The translations under genes and the position numbers were made by a program. This document shows positions 52,153 to 61,725 of a stretch of 64,000 nt of DNA, piece by piece. This stretch comes from Flavobacteriaceae bacterium (lineage in GTDB: Bacteria > Bacteroidota > Bacteroidia > Flavobacteriales > Flavobacteriaceae). Location of the stretch: the NCBI GenBank assembly GCA_021648755.1, contig JAKISG010000009.1, positions 1-64,000 on the forward strand, in the 5' to 3' direction. A model generated the notes under the pieces. It did not search any database. It saw nothing but the letters and a program-made list of their open reading frames with translations, and was not told the origin of the DNA. How positions within the stretch are numbered: the stretch's first letter is position 1; every line of letters starts with the position of its first letter.

Positions 52153-53472
52153 ATGAAAAAAAGTATCTTTTTACTTTTTTGTGTTTTAGTAACAAGTATT
52201 ATTATGGCACAAAAAGTAAGTTTTGTAGAATTTGATTTAGATAATGGGCTACACGTTATTTTACATCAAGACAATGCAGCTCCTGTAGTAACAACAGCAG
52301 TTATGTATCACGTAGGTGCAAAAGATGAAAATCCAAATAGAACAGGTTTTGCTCACTTTTTTGAACACCTTTTATTTGAAGGAACTAAAAATATTGAACG
52401 AGGAAAATGGTTTGAAATTGTAAGTTCTAATGGCGGAACAAACAATGCTAATACTAATAATGATAGAACATATTATTACGAAGTTTTTCCATCTAACAAT
52501 TTAGAATTAGGTCTATGGATGGAGTCTGAACGTATGCTGCACCCAATTATTAATCAGATTGGTGTTGATACACAAAATGAAGTTGTAAAAGAAGAAAAAA
52601 GACTTCGTATAGACAATCAGCCTTACGGGAATATTTTAGCTCAAATTAAAAAAAACATGTTTGTTAAACACCCATACCGTTGGGCTACTATTGGCTCTAT
52701 GGATCACTTAGACGCTGCTACTTTAGAAGAATTTCAAGCATTTAATGAGAAATTTTATATTCCGAATAATGCTGTTTTAGTTGTTGCTGGAGATATCAAT
52801 ATTGCTGCAACAAAAAAAATGATTAATAAATATTTTAGTGAAATTCCTAAAGGGACTCCTATTAAAAGAGCTTCTTTTAAAGAAGATGCTATTGTTAAAG
52901 AATTTACCGCTGAATATCGAGATTCAAACATACAAATACCAATGTTGTTAAATGCATATAGAACACCATCTATGAAGACTAGAGAGGCTCGTATATTAGA
53001 TATGATTTCTACTATTTTAAGTGACGGAAAAAGTTCTAGATTATTTAAAAAAATGGTAGAACAAAAGAAAAATTCTTTAAATGTTGGTGCAGTAAACTTT
53101 ACACAAGAAGATTATGGAATGTATATTTTATACGCATTACCGTTAGGAGAAACAACCTTAGACACTTTACAAAAAGAAATTGATGAAGAGATTGTAAAAA
53201 TTCAAACAGAATTAATTTCTGAAAAAGAAATGGAAAAATTAAAGAATAAATTCTTAAATCAATTTGTAAACTCTAATAGTAGTGTCGAGGGTATTGCACA
53301 CTCTTTAGCCTCTTTTTATATGCTATATGGTAATGTAAACTTAATTAATACAGAATTAGATATATATAACTCTATTACAAGAGAAGAAATAAGAACTGTT
53401 GCTAAAAAGTATTTAAACAACAACCAAAGAATGATTTTAAATTACCTTCCTAAAGAAGAAAAAAATAAATAA
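52153..53472 (+). CDS. M16 family metallopeptidase, catalytic subunit
   Basis: The 439-residue protein has a signal peptide (about 1-19, ending MAQK) and the inverted zinc motif HFFEH in FAHFFEHLLFEG (about 68-72), with the downstream glutamate in the EVVKEEKRL helix. It ends with the conserved RMILNYLPK region. Such zinc peptidases act in the periplasm on peptides. The next gene, nine bases on, encodes the non-catalytic partner. Confidence 0.93.
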   Translation: MKKSIFLLFCVLVTSIIMAQKVSFVEFDLDNGLHVILHQDNAAPVVTTAVMYHVGAKDENPNRTGFAHFFEHLLFEGTKNIERGKWFEIVSSNGGTNNANTNNDRTYYYEVFPSNNLELGLWMESERMLHPIINQIGVDTQNEVVKEEKRLRIDNQPYGNILAQIKKNMFVKHPYRWATIGSMDHLDAATLEEFQAFNEKFYIPNNAVLVVAGDINIAATKKMINKYFSEIPKGTPIKRASFKEDAIVKEFTAEYRDSNIQIPMLLNAYRTPSMKTREARILDMISTILSDGKSSRLFKKMVEQKKNSLNVGAVNFTQEDYGMYILYALPLGETTLDTLQKEIDEEIVKIQTELISEKEMEKLKNKFLNQFVNSNSSVEGIAHSLASFYMLYGNVNLINTELDIYNSITREEIRTVAKKYLNNNQRMILNYLPKEEKNK

Positions 53473-53480
53473 TATAAGAT

Positions 53481-55529
53481 ATGAAAAAAGTAATTTTAAT
53501 ATTAAGTTTCGTATTTACAGTAGTAATTATGCAAGCACAAGTTGACAGAAGTATACAGCCAAAACCAGGACCAGCACCAAAAATTAACTTACAAAAACCA
53601 AGTTCTTTTACTTTAAAAAATGGGCTACAAGTTCTCGTAGTTGAAAACCGTAAACTACCCAGAGTTTCGGTTCAACTAATGATTGATAACTCTCCTTTTT
53701 CTGAAGGGGAAAAAAGCGGTGTTAGCCATTTAACAAGTAGCGTTCTTGGTAGTGGCTCTACAAATATTTCTAAAGAAAAATTTGATGAAGAAGTAGATTA
53801 TCTAGGTGCAAGAGTGAATATCCACAGTTCAGGAGCCTCTGCAAAATCATTGTCAAAATATTTTCCTAGAATTTTTGAATTAATGGCAGACGCTGCTATG
53901 TACCCATTATTTACACAAGAGGAGTTTGATAAAAATGTCAAACAGACTTTAGACGGTATTAAATCAGGAGAAAAAAGCGTTTCTAATATTGCCGACCAAG
54001 TGAGAAAAGCAATAGGCTATGGTAAAAAACACCCATACGGAGAAGTAACCACTAAAGAAACTATTAAAAATATTTCATTAAAAGATGTAGAAAACTATTA
54101 CCACACTTATTTCAAACCAAATAACGCATATTTAGTTGTTGTAGGAGATATTACAGTTAAAGAAGTTAAAAAATTAGTAAAAAAACATTTTAAAAAATGG
54201 AAAAAAACAACTTTAAAATTTGCTTCTTTTGATACTCCAACAAATGTTGCAAAAACAGAAATTAACTTTATAAATATGCCAAATGCAGTACAATCTGAAG
54301 TAACCGTTTTAAGCACTACAAAACTTAAAATGTCTGACCCAGATTATCACGCAGTTTTAGTTGCAAATCAAATTTTAGGTGGTGATTTTAATTCATACCT
54401 TAATATGAATTTACGCGAAGCACATGGATATACATATGGTGCAAGATCTAGTATTAATGCTGATAAATATACTACGATGTTCAGAACTAGTGCAAGTGTT
54501 AGAAATGTAGTTACCGATAGTACAGTAACACAAACTATGCTAGAACTACATAGAATTAGAACAGAAAATGTAACAGCAAAGAACCTAGAAAATGTAAAAG
54601 CAGGCTATGTAGGTAAATTTGTTTTAGCTTTAGAAAAACCAGAAAAAATAGCAAGCTATGCTTTAAATATTAAAACTAATAATTTACCAGAAGATTTTTA
54701 CAAAACGTATTTACAAAGAATTAATGCAGTTACCATAGCAGATATTAAACGTGTTGCAAATAAATACTTTAGTGAAGATAATGCAAGAATTGTTATCGTT
54801 GGTAAAGCAATCGATGTATTACCAAATTTAGAAAAATTACCTTATACCATTAATTATTTTGACATATATGGTAGTCCTACAGATAAACCTGAAATGAATA
54901 AATCAATTCCTGAAGGTGTTACCCTACAAACCATAGTTGACAATTTTGTAAAAGCTATTGGTGGAAAAGATAAAGTAAATGCAGTAAAATCTATAGTACA
55001 TTCTTCTCAAGCAAGTATGCAAGGAAAAACTTTAAATATGACTATGAAATATATGAGCCCAAATAAAAATGCGATGACACTTAAAGGCATGGGTATGACA
55101 TTGAGCAAATCAGTCTTTAACGGAACAAATGGTTATATAGAAGCCCAAGGACAAAAAAAACTTCTTGAAGGCAAATATTTAGAAAAAGCAAAAAAAGGTG
55201 TAGCTCCTTTTGAAGAACTAGGCATTATTAAAAATGGCGAATTAATTAGTATTGAAAATATTAACGGAAACGATGCATATGTTGTAGAAACTGGCGAGGA
55301 TAGTAAAATCTTTTTTGATGTTAAAAGCGGATTAAAAATTCAAGCTTCAAAAACTCAAAAAGACCCTAAAGGAAAAGAAGTTACACAATTTTTTGAATTT
55401 TCTGATTATAAAGAAGTTGATGGAATTAAATTCCCTCATCTAATGAAAATAACAGGAGCAATGCCTTTAGAATTTAAAACTTCAGAAATCAAAATTAATG
55501 AAGGCGTTACAGATGCCGATTTTGAATAA
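53481..55529 (+). CDS. M16 family peptidase-like protein, non-catalytic partner
   Basis: The 682-residue protein has a signal peptide and the M16 fold, but the zinc motif region reads GVSHLTSSVLGSG, lacking the HxxEH glutamate and second histidine. It retains the R/Y region (LREAHGYTYGARS). The C-terminal portion (about 490-680, KAIGGKDKVNAVKS...EFSDYKEVDGIKFPH) is an extra lipoprotein-like domain. Family knowledge: active and inactive M16 subunits pair as heterodimers. It is translated from the operon started by the catalytic subunit. Confidence 0.9.
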   Translation: MKKVILILSFVFTVVIMQAQVDRSIQPKPGPAPKINLQKPSSFTLKNGLQVLVVENRKLPRVSVQLMIDNSPFSEGEKSGVSHLTSSVLGSGSTNISKEKFDEEVDYLGARVNIHSSGASAKSLSKYFPRIFELMADAAMYPLFTQEEFDKNVKQTLDGIKSGEKSVSNIADQVRKAIGYGKKHPYGEVTTKETIKNISLKDVENYYHTYFKPNNAYLVVVGDITVKEVKKLVKKHFKKWKKTTLKFASFDTPTNVAKTEINFINMPNAVQSEVTVLSTTKLKMSDPDYHAVLVANQILGGDFNSYLNMNLREAHGYTYGARSSINADKYTTMFRTSASVRNVVTDSTVTQTMLELHRIRTENVTAKNLENVKAGYVGKFVLALEKPEKIASYALNIKTNNLPEDFYKTYLQRINAVTIADIKRVANKYFSEDNARIVIVGKAIDVLPNLEKLPYTINYFDIYGSPTDKPEMNKSIPEGVTLQTIVDNFVKAIGGKDKVNAVKSIVHSSQASMQGKTLNMTMKYMSPNKNAMTLKGMGMTLSKSVFNGTNGYIEAQGQKKLLEGKYLEKAKKGVAPFEELGIIKNGELISIENINGNDAYVVETGEDSKIFFDVKSGLKIQASKTQKDPKGKEVTQFFEFSDYKEVDGIKFPHLMKITGAMPLEFKTSEIKINEGVTDADFE

Positions 55530-55557
55530 CTAATATTTACTACATTAAAAAAATAAA

Positions 55558-55593
55558 AGTCGCTCTTTAATTAATTAGATGAGCGATTTTTTT
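55558..55593 (+). terminator. Rho-independent terminator after the M16 operon
   Basis: TCGCTC (55560-55565) and GAGCGA (55581-55586) form a six-base stem, with A-rich bases before and seven Ts after. The TTAATTAA inside the loop can pair further. It covers the earliest possible ATG of the rhomboid gene. Confidence 0.6.
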
Positions 55594-55620
55594 GTTGACT
55601 ATTCCATTTTAAGTATGATT

Positions 55621-56460
55621 ATGAGTTTGTTAAATCAAATTAAAGAAAAAATAAAAACCGTAAATAGTATAGAGAGATTAATCTATGCAATTATTACCGT
55701 CTTTATTGTTCAAAATTTAGCAGGTACGTTTTCTTTTTTTCAAAATAAGTATGTTGGAAATTTTATAGTTGACTATTTTTCACTTGCAGTATCAAGTAAT
55801 TTTTTAATTAAATCTTATACATTAATTACCTACAGCTTTTTACATGGCGGTTTTATACATTTAATTTTTAATTTAATAATGTTGTATTATATAGGCAATT
55901 TGTTTTTAGATTACTTTGACAAAAAAAAATTATTAATCTACTTTTTTTTAGGAAGTATTTTTGGAGGGTTATTTTTTATTTTAAGTTACAATTACTTTAA
56001 AGTATTTGAAAATGAAAACGCTTACCTCGTAGGAGCATCAGCAAGTATTACGGCTATTATGGTAGGTTTAGCAGCCTACATACCTAATTATGAAATGAAT
56101 TTTAGGTTTATTGGTTTTGTAAAATTATGGATTTTAACAGTAGTTTGGGTATTTTTGAGCTTTATTTTAATACCTAACGGAAATGCAGGCGGTCAGATAG
56201 CTCATTTAGGAGGAGCCTTTATAGGCTTTGTATTAACCAAATATATTTTTAATGAAAATAAAAGTAAATTTACTTTTAATAAAGTGAAACAAACTAATTT
56301 AAAAACCGTTTATAAAACAACTAATTTTTATTCAAATTATCAAAAAGAAAAAATAAAACAAAGAAAAATAGATCGACTATTAGATAAAATTAGTAAATCT
56401 GGTTACGAAGTTTTGAGTGATGATGAAAAATCTTTTTTAGACTCCGTTAGTAAAAATTAA
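55621..56460 (+). CDS. Rhomboid family intramembrane serine protease
   Basis: Rhomboids cleave substrate transmembrane helices. The protein has six hydrophobic segments, the N-terminal HGGFIHLIFNLIMLYYIGN, the catalytic serine in LVGASASITAIM and the histidine in AHLGGAFIGFV. I chose the ATG at 55621 (about 279 residues) because an in-frame ATG at 55579 lies inside the terminator hairpin of the preceding operon; an ATG at 55615 is the other option. The C-terminal tail (about 215-279) is basic and cytoplasmic. Confidence 0.88.
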   Translation: MSLLNQIKEKIKTVNSIERLIYAIITVFIVQNLAGTFSFFQNKYVGNFIVDYFSLAVSSNFLIKSYTLITYSFLHGGFIHLIFNLIMLYYIGNLFLDYFDKKKLLIYFFLGSIFGGLFFILSYNYFKVFENENAYLVGASASITAIMVGLAAYIPNYEMNFRFIGFVKLWILTVVWVFLSFILIPNGNAGGQIAHLGGAFIGFVLTKYIFNENKSKFTFNKVKQTNLKTVYKTTNFYSNYQKEKIKQRKIDRLLDKISKSGYEVLSDDEKSFLDSVSKN

Positions 56461-56589
56461 TATTATATTTCAAGATTACAGAATGAAACGACACTATTTT
56501 TTTCTTTTAAAGAAATATTATATATTCTATCAAAATTATTGTACATTAGAACATATTAATAATATAGAATCTAGATTTTTAAAATTCTA

Positions 56590-57606
56590 ATGAAAAAATT
56601 ATCCTTAATAAATAAATTGATTTATTTATTCAATTATATTTTTGCAATATTATTATTGCTGGGCTTTTTTTTGCCTTTTATTTCGCCTAATTCATATCCC
56701 AAAATTTCTATATTAAGTTTAACAATTCCTATTTTATTTATAATCAATATATTGTTTCTTCTATATTGGCTGATAGGCTTAAAAAGGCAAATTTTTATTT
56801 CGGGTATTTGTTTATTACTAGGCTTTTTTATTTCAACATCTTTTTATAAGTTTAAGAAGAGAGTCGTAAAGAGTAACAATGAAATTAGTATTATGAGTTA
56901 TAATGTAAGACTCTTTAATGTTTTTAATTGGATTAATGATAAAGATATTCCGACAAAAATTACAAATTTTGTTAAAGTAGAAAACCCTGATTTTTTATGC
57001 TTACAAGAATTTCACCCATTAGGAGAAAATTTATTTGATTACCCTTATAAATATATCGAAACTAAAGGGAAAACAAAAAATTTTGGACAAGCTATATTTT
57101 CAAAATACAGAATTGTTAATAAGGGTTCTTTAGATTTTAAGGACACCTATAATAATGCAATATTTGTTGATGTTGTTAAAGGTTTAGATACCATAAGGGT
57201 TTATAATTTGCATTTAGAAAGTTTAGGTTTAAATCCTAAGAAAGAGAATTTTGGACAAAAAAACTCTGAAAAATTAATAAAGAGGCTAACTAAAGAATTT
57301 ATAAAACAACAAGAGCAAGTTAATTTGATAATTGCACATCAAAAAAAATGTAAGTATCCAATGCTTGTTAGTGGTGATTTTAATAATACGGCCTACTCTT
57401 GGACATATAAAAATATAAAAGGTGATATGTATGACTCTTTTTTAGAAGCAGGTGTTGGGTTTGGTGAAACTTTTGATATTAAAAGTTTTCCTATGCGTAT
57501 TGATTTTATATTTGCAACTAAAATTTTACAAATAAATGAACACAAAAATTTTAAAGAAAAATATTCAGATCATTCGCCAGTAATGGCTATAATTGGGCTA
57601 GAATAG
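56590..57606 (+). CDS. Membrane-anchored endonuclease/exonuclease/phosphatase-family protein
   Basis: The 338-residue protein has three or four N-terminal membrane helices (about 10-82), then an EEP domain: ISIMSYNVRLFN (about 102-113), FLCLQEFHP, VYNLHLESLGL, LVSGDFNNTAYSW and SDHSPVMAIIG. The catalytic Asn, Glu, His and Asp are present, so it is likely an active hydrolase of a phosphodiester or phosphate outside the membrane. The substrate is unknown. It lies opposite menA, whose end is two bases away. Confidence 0.87.
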   Translation: MKKLSLINKLIYLFNYIFAILLLLGFFLPFISPNSYPKISILSLTIPILFIINILFLLYWLIGLKRQIFISGICLLLGFFISTSFYKFKKRVVKSNNEISIMSYNVRLFNVFNWINDKDIPTKITNFVKVENPDFLCLQEFHPLGENLFDYPYKYIETKGKTKNFGQAIFSKYRIVNKGSLDFKDTYNNAIFVDVVKGLDTIRVYNLHLESLGLNPKKENFGQKNSEKLIKRLTKEFIKQQEQVNLIIAHQKKCKYPMLVSGDFNNTAYSWTYKNIKGDMYDSFLEAGVGFGETFDIKSFPMRIDFIFATKILQINEHKNFKEKYSDHSPVMAIIGLE

Positions 57607-57607
57607 T

Positions 57608-58504
57608 TTAAATAACACTACCAATTCCAAATAATAAAGCAAATAAAGAAGTACTTAAAGCTAATTTTTTTAATTCTGCATCGTAATTTTTTAGTGAAGT
57701 ATTCTTAATTACAAATAATAAATGTTTAAAAATAGGAAAATATGCTATAATAAATAGAAATTGTTTTGCTGAATGGTAATTCAATGATATGTATAGTAGT
57801 GTAAAAAAAAGACTAGATACAAGCAGTATATAGTGGTAATATTTTGCTTTTTTACTACCTATTTTTACTACTAAAGTATTTTTATTAGAATTTTTATCAT
57901 TTTCTATATCACGCATGTTATTAAGGTTTAATACACCTACACTTAATAAACCAATAGTTATTGCTGGTAAAAATATACTATAATCTATGTATTTTACGTA
58001 TAAAAAGTAACTGCCACAAACGCTAACTAAACCAAAAAAAATAAAAACAAAAATATCTCCAAATCCAGAATAGCCATAAGCATTTTTACCCATAGTATAT
58101 TTTATTGCTGCAATAATACTTGCAATACCTAGAACTAAAAATAGTATTGAATATAAAAAGTTAGTTGTACCAAAAGCAAAATAAATGAGTAATACAGCAA
58201 AAATAAAAGTAGCTGTGCCTGTAAAAAACAGTGCATTTAACATTTGTTTTGGCGAAATTACGCCACTTTGTAGTGCTCTTTTTGGTCCTATTCGATGCTT
58301 GTTATCTGTACCTTTTAAGCCATCACCATAATCGTTTGCAAAGTTTGATAGAATTTGAAGCCCTATAGTTGTAAGTAAAGCAAAAATCAGAATTTTTAAA
58401 TCAAAATATCCGTTTGAAATAGCTAAAAAACTACCCATAATAATACCAGAAATAGATAATGGTAAAGTTCTTAATCTTGCCGCATTGATAAAGTGTTTGG
58501 TCAT
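57608..58504 (-). CDS. menA: 1,4-dihydroxy-2-naphthoate polyprenyltransferase
   Basis: MenA attaches the polyprenyl chain to DHNA in menaquinone synthesis. The 298-residue UbiA-superfamily protein has eight or nine hydrophobic helices, the first Asp-rich motif in NFANDYGDGLKGTDN (about 55-69), the HRIGPKRALQSG loop, and the second motif in NMRDIENDKNSNKNTLVV. It overlaps the start region of the upstream gene's stop by four bases and so is coupled to the SPOR-like protein. Confidence 0.93.
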   Translation of the reverse strand: MTKHFINAARLRTLPLSISGIIMGSFLAISNGYFDLKILIFALLTTIGLQILSNFANDYGDGLKGTDNKHRIGPKRALQSGVISPKQMLNALFFTGTATFIFAVLLIYFAFGTTNFLYSILFLVLGIASIIAAIKYTMGKNAYGYSGFGDIFVFIFFGLVSVCGSYFLYVKYIDYSIFLPAITIGLLSVGVLNLNNMRDIENDKNSNKNTLVVKIGSKKAKYYHYILLVSSLFFTLLYISLNYHSAKQFLFIIAYFPIFKHLLFVIKNTSLKNYDAELKKLALSTSLFALLFGIGSVI

Positions 58505-59088
58505 TTAATTAAAAGTTCTGCTTCATTACTTAAAATTAATGCTTCTTTAATACTTGTTTTTTTTCCATATGAATATGCAACTATAAAGCAGTCTTTAAAT
58601 CCTATTTTTTTTAAATAATCCTTTAAAGTTTTAATATCTTTATATTTTGTACAATCTCCTAAAGAAAATTTATTAATACCATTTTTTGAAATGCCCTTTA
58701 AACTATTTGTAGTAACATTAAAGTATTTAAACGTTCTTAATTGTACATTGTATATAATCTTTTGGCTAGTATCATTTTTTTTAATATTGTTTTTAGAAGC
58801 AAGTTTAATTTCTTTAAGTACTCTAACGGAATCTCTATAACTAGTAATTGAATCTTTACTTAGTAATAAATCATTAGTAAATTTAGTATTAATAGTTGGG
58901 TTTTTTGTGTAATAGTACAAGAATAATGAAGCAGTAAAAAGGAGTAACGCCAATAAAATAAGCATCATTTTATGGCTTTTTAACCTTTTAATTTGTTGCT
59001 TGTCAGCATTGCTTTTTTTAAGAAAAGATTGTGTTTCTCTAATTTTACTTTCTAACTTGTTTAATTCTTCAATACTATTTAAATCCAT
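58501..59088 (-). CDS. Single-pass membrane protein with SPOR-like C-terminus
   Basis: The 195-residue protein has an N-terminal coiled region (LNKLESKIRETQSFLKKSN), one membrane helix (about 46-64) and a periplasmic part ending with YKDIKTLKDYLKKIGFKDCF and IVAYSYGKKTSIKEA. The last segment resembles the SPOR-like end of Bacteroidetes proteins that bind denuded peptidoglycan (GF.DAFIVA...GK..S..EA). It overlaps menA by four bases (ATGA) and is probably transcribed with it. Confidence 0.6.
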   Translation of the reverse strand: MDLNSIEELNKLESKIRETQSFLKKSNADKQQIKRLKSHKMMLILLALLLFTASLFLYYYTKNPTINTKFTNDLLLSKDSITSYRDSVRVLKEIKLASKNNIKKNDTSQKIIYNVQLRTFKYFNVTTNSLKGISKNGINKFSLGDCTKYKDIKTLKDYLKKIGFKDCFIVAYSYGKKTSIKEALILSNEAELLIK

Positions 59089-59113
59089 ATTTTTTTTGAT
59101 TATTTAGGCGTTT

Positions 59114-60271
59114 TTATAAAGTACCTCGCCTAGCTTGTTCTGCTTCAATAGATTCAAACAAAGCTTTAAAGTTTCCTTTACCAAAAGACTGTGCTCCTTT
59201 ACGTTGAATAATTTCAAAAAATAAAGTTGGTCTATCGGTCAATGGCTTGGTAAATATTTGTAATAAATAACCTTCATCATCACGATCTACCATAACGCCA
59301 TGACTTTTTAATAGTTCCATGTCTTCGGCTATTTCGCCAACTCTATCGCCAACAGTATCGTAATATTCACCTGGAACATATAAAAATTCTATACCGCGTT
59401 TTTTCATTTCAGAAACTGTAAATACAATATCATCAGTTGCTACAGCAATATGTTGTACTCCTGCACCATTATAAAAATCAATATATTCTTCTATTTGAGA
59501 TTTCTTTTTACCTTTTGCAGGTTCGTTTATCGGAAATTTTATTCTCCCGTTACCATTAGTCATAACTTTACTCATTAATGCCGTATATTCAGTTGAAATA
59601 TCTTTGTCATCAAAAGAAATTAACTGTGCAAAACCCATAACTTCACGATAGAATTTTCCCCAAATATTCATTTGCCCCCAGCCTACATTACCAACCATAT
59701 GGTCAATAAATTTTAACCCACAATTAGGTGGGTTGTAATGACTTTCCCATTTTTCGAATTTTGGTAAAAATGTACCGTTGTAGTTTTTGCGTTCTACAAA
59801 AATATGTACAGTATCGCCATATGTATGTATTCCTGACTTTACAACTTCACCATCTGCATCTTTTTCAACTCGAGGTTCAAAATATGATTTTGCACCTCTT
59901 TTTGTGGTTTCCTCCCAAGATTTTCTAGCATCTTCTACCCAAAGTGCAATTACTTTAACACCATCGCCATGTTTGGTAATATGTTCAAATATTTCTTGAT
60001 TTTCATCATTTGGCATAGGTGTTGTAAATACCAAACGTATTTTATCTTGTACTACTACATAAGATGTTCTATCTTTCATACCTGTTTCTAAACCGGCATA
60101 AGCAAGCGATTGAAATCCTAAAGATGTTTTGTAAAAATATGCTGCCTGTTTGGCATTACCAACGTAATATTCTACATAATCTGTTCCCATTATTGGCAAA
60201 AAATCTGCTGCTTCTGGAAATATTTTTTCTAAACTATAATTAAAATTTTTTATATTTTTTAAATCTGACAT
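59114..60271 (-). CDS. hppD: 4-hydroxyphenylpyruvate dioxygenase
   Basis: HPPD converts 4-hydroxyphenylpyruvate to homogentisate in tyrosine breakdown. The 385-residue protein has two glyoxalase-like halves; the iron ligands fit the histidine in LKFIDHMVGNVG, the histidine in GVQHIAVATDDI and the glutamate in LFFEIIQRKG. YVEYYVGNAKQAAYFY starts the first half. Its partner hmgA lies 41 bases upstream on the same strand, forming the homogentisate operon. Confidence 0.96.
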   Translation of the reverse strand: MSDLKNIKNFNYSLEKIFPEAADFLPIMGTDYVEYYVGNAKQAAYFYKTSLGFQSLAYAGLETGMKDRTSYVVVQDKIRLVFTTPMPNDENQEIFEHITKHGDGVKVIALWVEDARKSWEETTKRGAKSYFEPRVEKDADGEVVKSGIHTYGDTVHIFVERKNYNGTFLPKFEKWESHYNPPNCGLKFIDHMVGNVGWGQMNIWGKFYREVMGFAQLISFDDKDISTEYTALMSKVMTNGNGRIKFPINEPAKGKKKSQIEEYIDFYNGAGVQHIAVATDDIVFTVSEMKKRGIEFLYVPGEYYDTVGDRVGEIAEDMELLKSHGVMVDRDDEGYLLQIFTKPLTDRPTLFFEIIQRKGAQSFGKGNFKALFESIEAEQARRGTL

Positions 60272-60312
60272 ATATTCTCTTTTATATTTGACTTCTAATT
60301 AACGAATCTTTT

Positions 60313-61470
60313 TTAAAGCATCCAACTCTTATAATAATCATCTACTTGTAAATTCATAGCCTCTTCGGTAATCATTACAGGTTTAAATGGGTCAATCATT
60401 ACAGCTAATTCACCTGTTTCTTTTTTACCAACACTTCTTTCTATTGCTCCAGGGTGTGGTCCGTGAGGTATTCCTCCAGGGTGTAAAGTTATTTGTCCTT
60501 TTTCAATATTATTTCTACTCATAAAATCGCCATCTACATAATATAACAATTCTTCTGAATCTATATTACTGTGATGATATGGTGCTGGTATTGCTTTTGG
60601 GTGATAATCATACATTCTCGGTACAAACGAGCAAACTACAAATCCTGCAGCCTCCCATTGTTGATGAATTGGCGGTGGTAGGTGAATACGACCAGTTATT
60701 GGTTCAAAATCATGGATTGAAAATGCATACGGATAATGAAACCCATCCCAACCAACAACATCAAACGGATGGTTTTCATGTGTGTATTCCCATAATACTC
60801 CTTGTTTTTTAGATAATACTCTAAAAATTCCTTTTTCATCATGTGTTTTTAAATCTTTTGGTAATCTAAAATCACGTTCACAAAATGGGGAATGTTCTAA
60901 AAATTGACCAAAATTGTTACGATAACGTGCAGGGCTTAATATAGGGCTAAAAGATTCTATATATAAAATACGGTTATCTTCGGTATCAAAATCAATTTGG
61001 TAAGTTGTACCTCTTGGTATTATTAAGTAATCACCATAACTAAAATCAATATTCCCGTACATTGTTCTTAATGTACCGCTACCGATATGAATAAATAACA
61101 TTTCATCAGCATCTGAATTACGATAAAAATAATCTTGGCTAAATGTTTTTGGAGCAGCTAAACCAATATGCAAATCGTTATTTACAAATAGGGTTTTTCG
61201 ACTTTTTAAATAATCTTTTTCCGCTTTTAATGAAAAGCCTTTAAAACTTAAGGCTTTCATATTTTTAGCGATTGCTATTTTTGGAGAAATATCTTCTAAA
61301 CGATTTATTTCACTAACAACAGTTGGTGGATATAAATGATAAATTAAAGAAGACATGCCCGCAAAACCAGCAGTGCCAAATAGTTCTTCTTGGTACAAAC
61401 TACCGTCTTCTTTCTTAAATGTGGTATGTCTTTTAGGCGGAATTTTTCCTAAAGTATGATATCTAGGCAT
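60313..61470 (-). CDS. hmgA: Homogentisate 1,2-dioxygenase
   Basis: HmgA opens the ring of homogentisate to maleylacetoacetate, the step after HPPD. The 385-residue cupin-type protein shows SFVPRMYDYHPKAIPAPYHHSNIDSEELLY in segments, with the iron-binding HHSNIDSEE and the downstream histidines in HPGGIPHGPHPGA. This is the short bacterial form typical of Bacteroidetes. It is the first gene of the pair, followed by hppD. Confidence 0.95.
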   Translation of the reverse strand: MPRYHTLGKIPPKRHTTFKKEDGSLYQEELFGTAGFAGMSSLIYHLYPPTVVSEINRLEDISPKIAIAKNMKALSFKGFSLKAEKDYLKSRKTLFVNNDLHIGLAAPKTFSQDYFYRNSDADEMLFIHIGSGTLRTMYGNIDFSYGDYLIIPRGTTYQIDFDTEDNRILYIESFSPILSPARYRNNFGQFLEHSPFCERDFRLPKDLKTHDEKGIFRVLSKKQGVLWEYTHENHPFDVVGWDGFHYPYAFSIHDFEPITGRIHLPPPIHQQWEAAGFVVCSFVPRMYDYHPKAIPAPYHHSNIDSEELLYYVDGDFMSRNNIEKGQITLHPGGIPHGPHPGAIERSVGKKETGELAVMIDPFKPVMITEEAMNLQVDDYYKSWML

Positions 61471-61725
61471 AATACAGTGATTAAATGTTTTTAAACGTTG
61501 TGACTATCGTTTCTATTTCGGTTTTCTAATTATCAAAAACTTTAAGTGAAAGTAAGTTCATTAGATAATTTAATATTCTAATTAATTGATGCGTAAATAT
61601 ACAATTAATTTTACATTGAATATGTAGGATTTAATAAATCCTAAGTTAAAATCGTTAATTTTGTTTATTATCATGATAGCTGTCATAAAACGGGCAACTA
61701 AATTAAATAAAATAGCAACAAGAAA

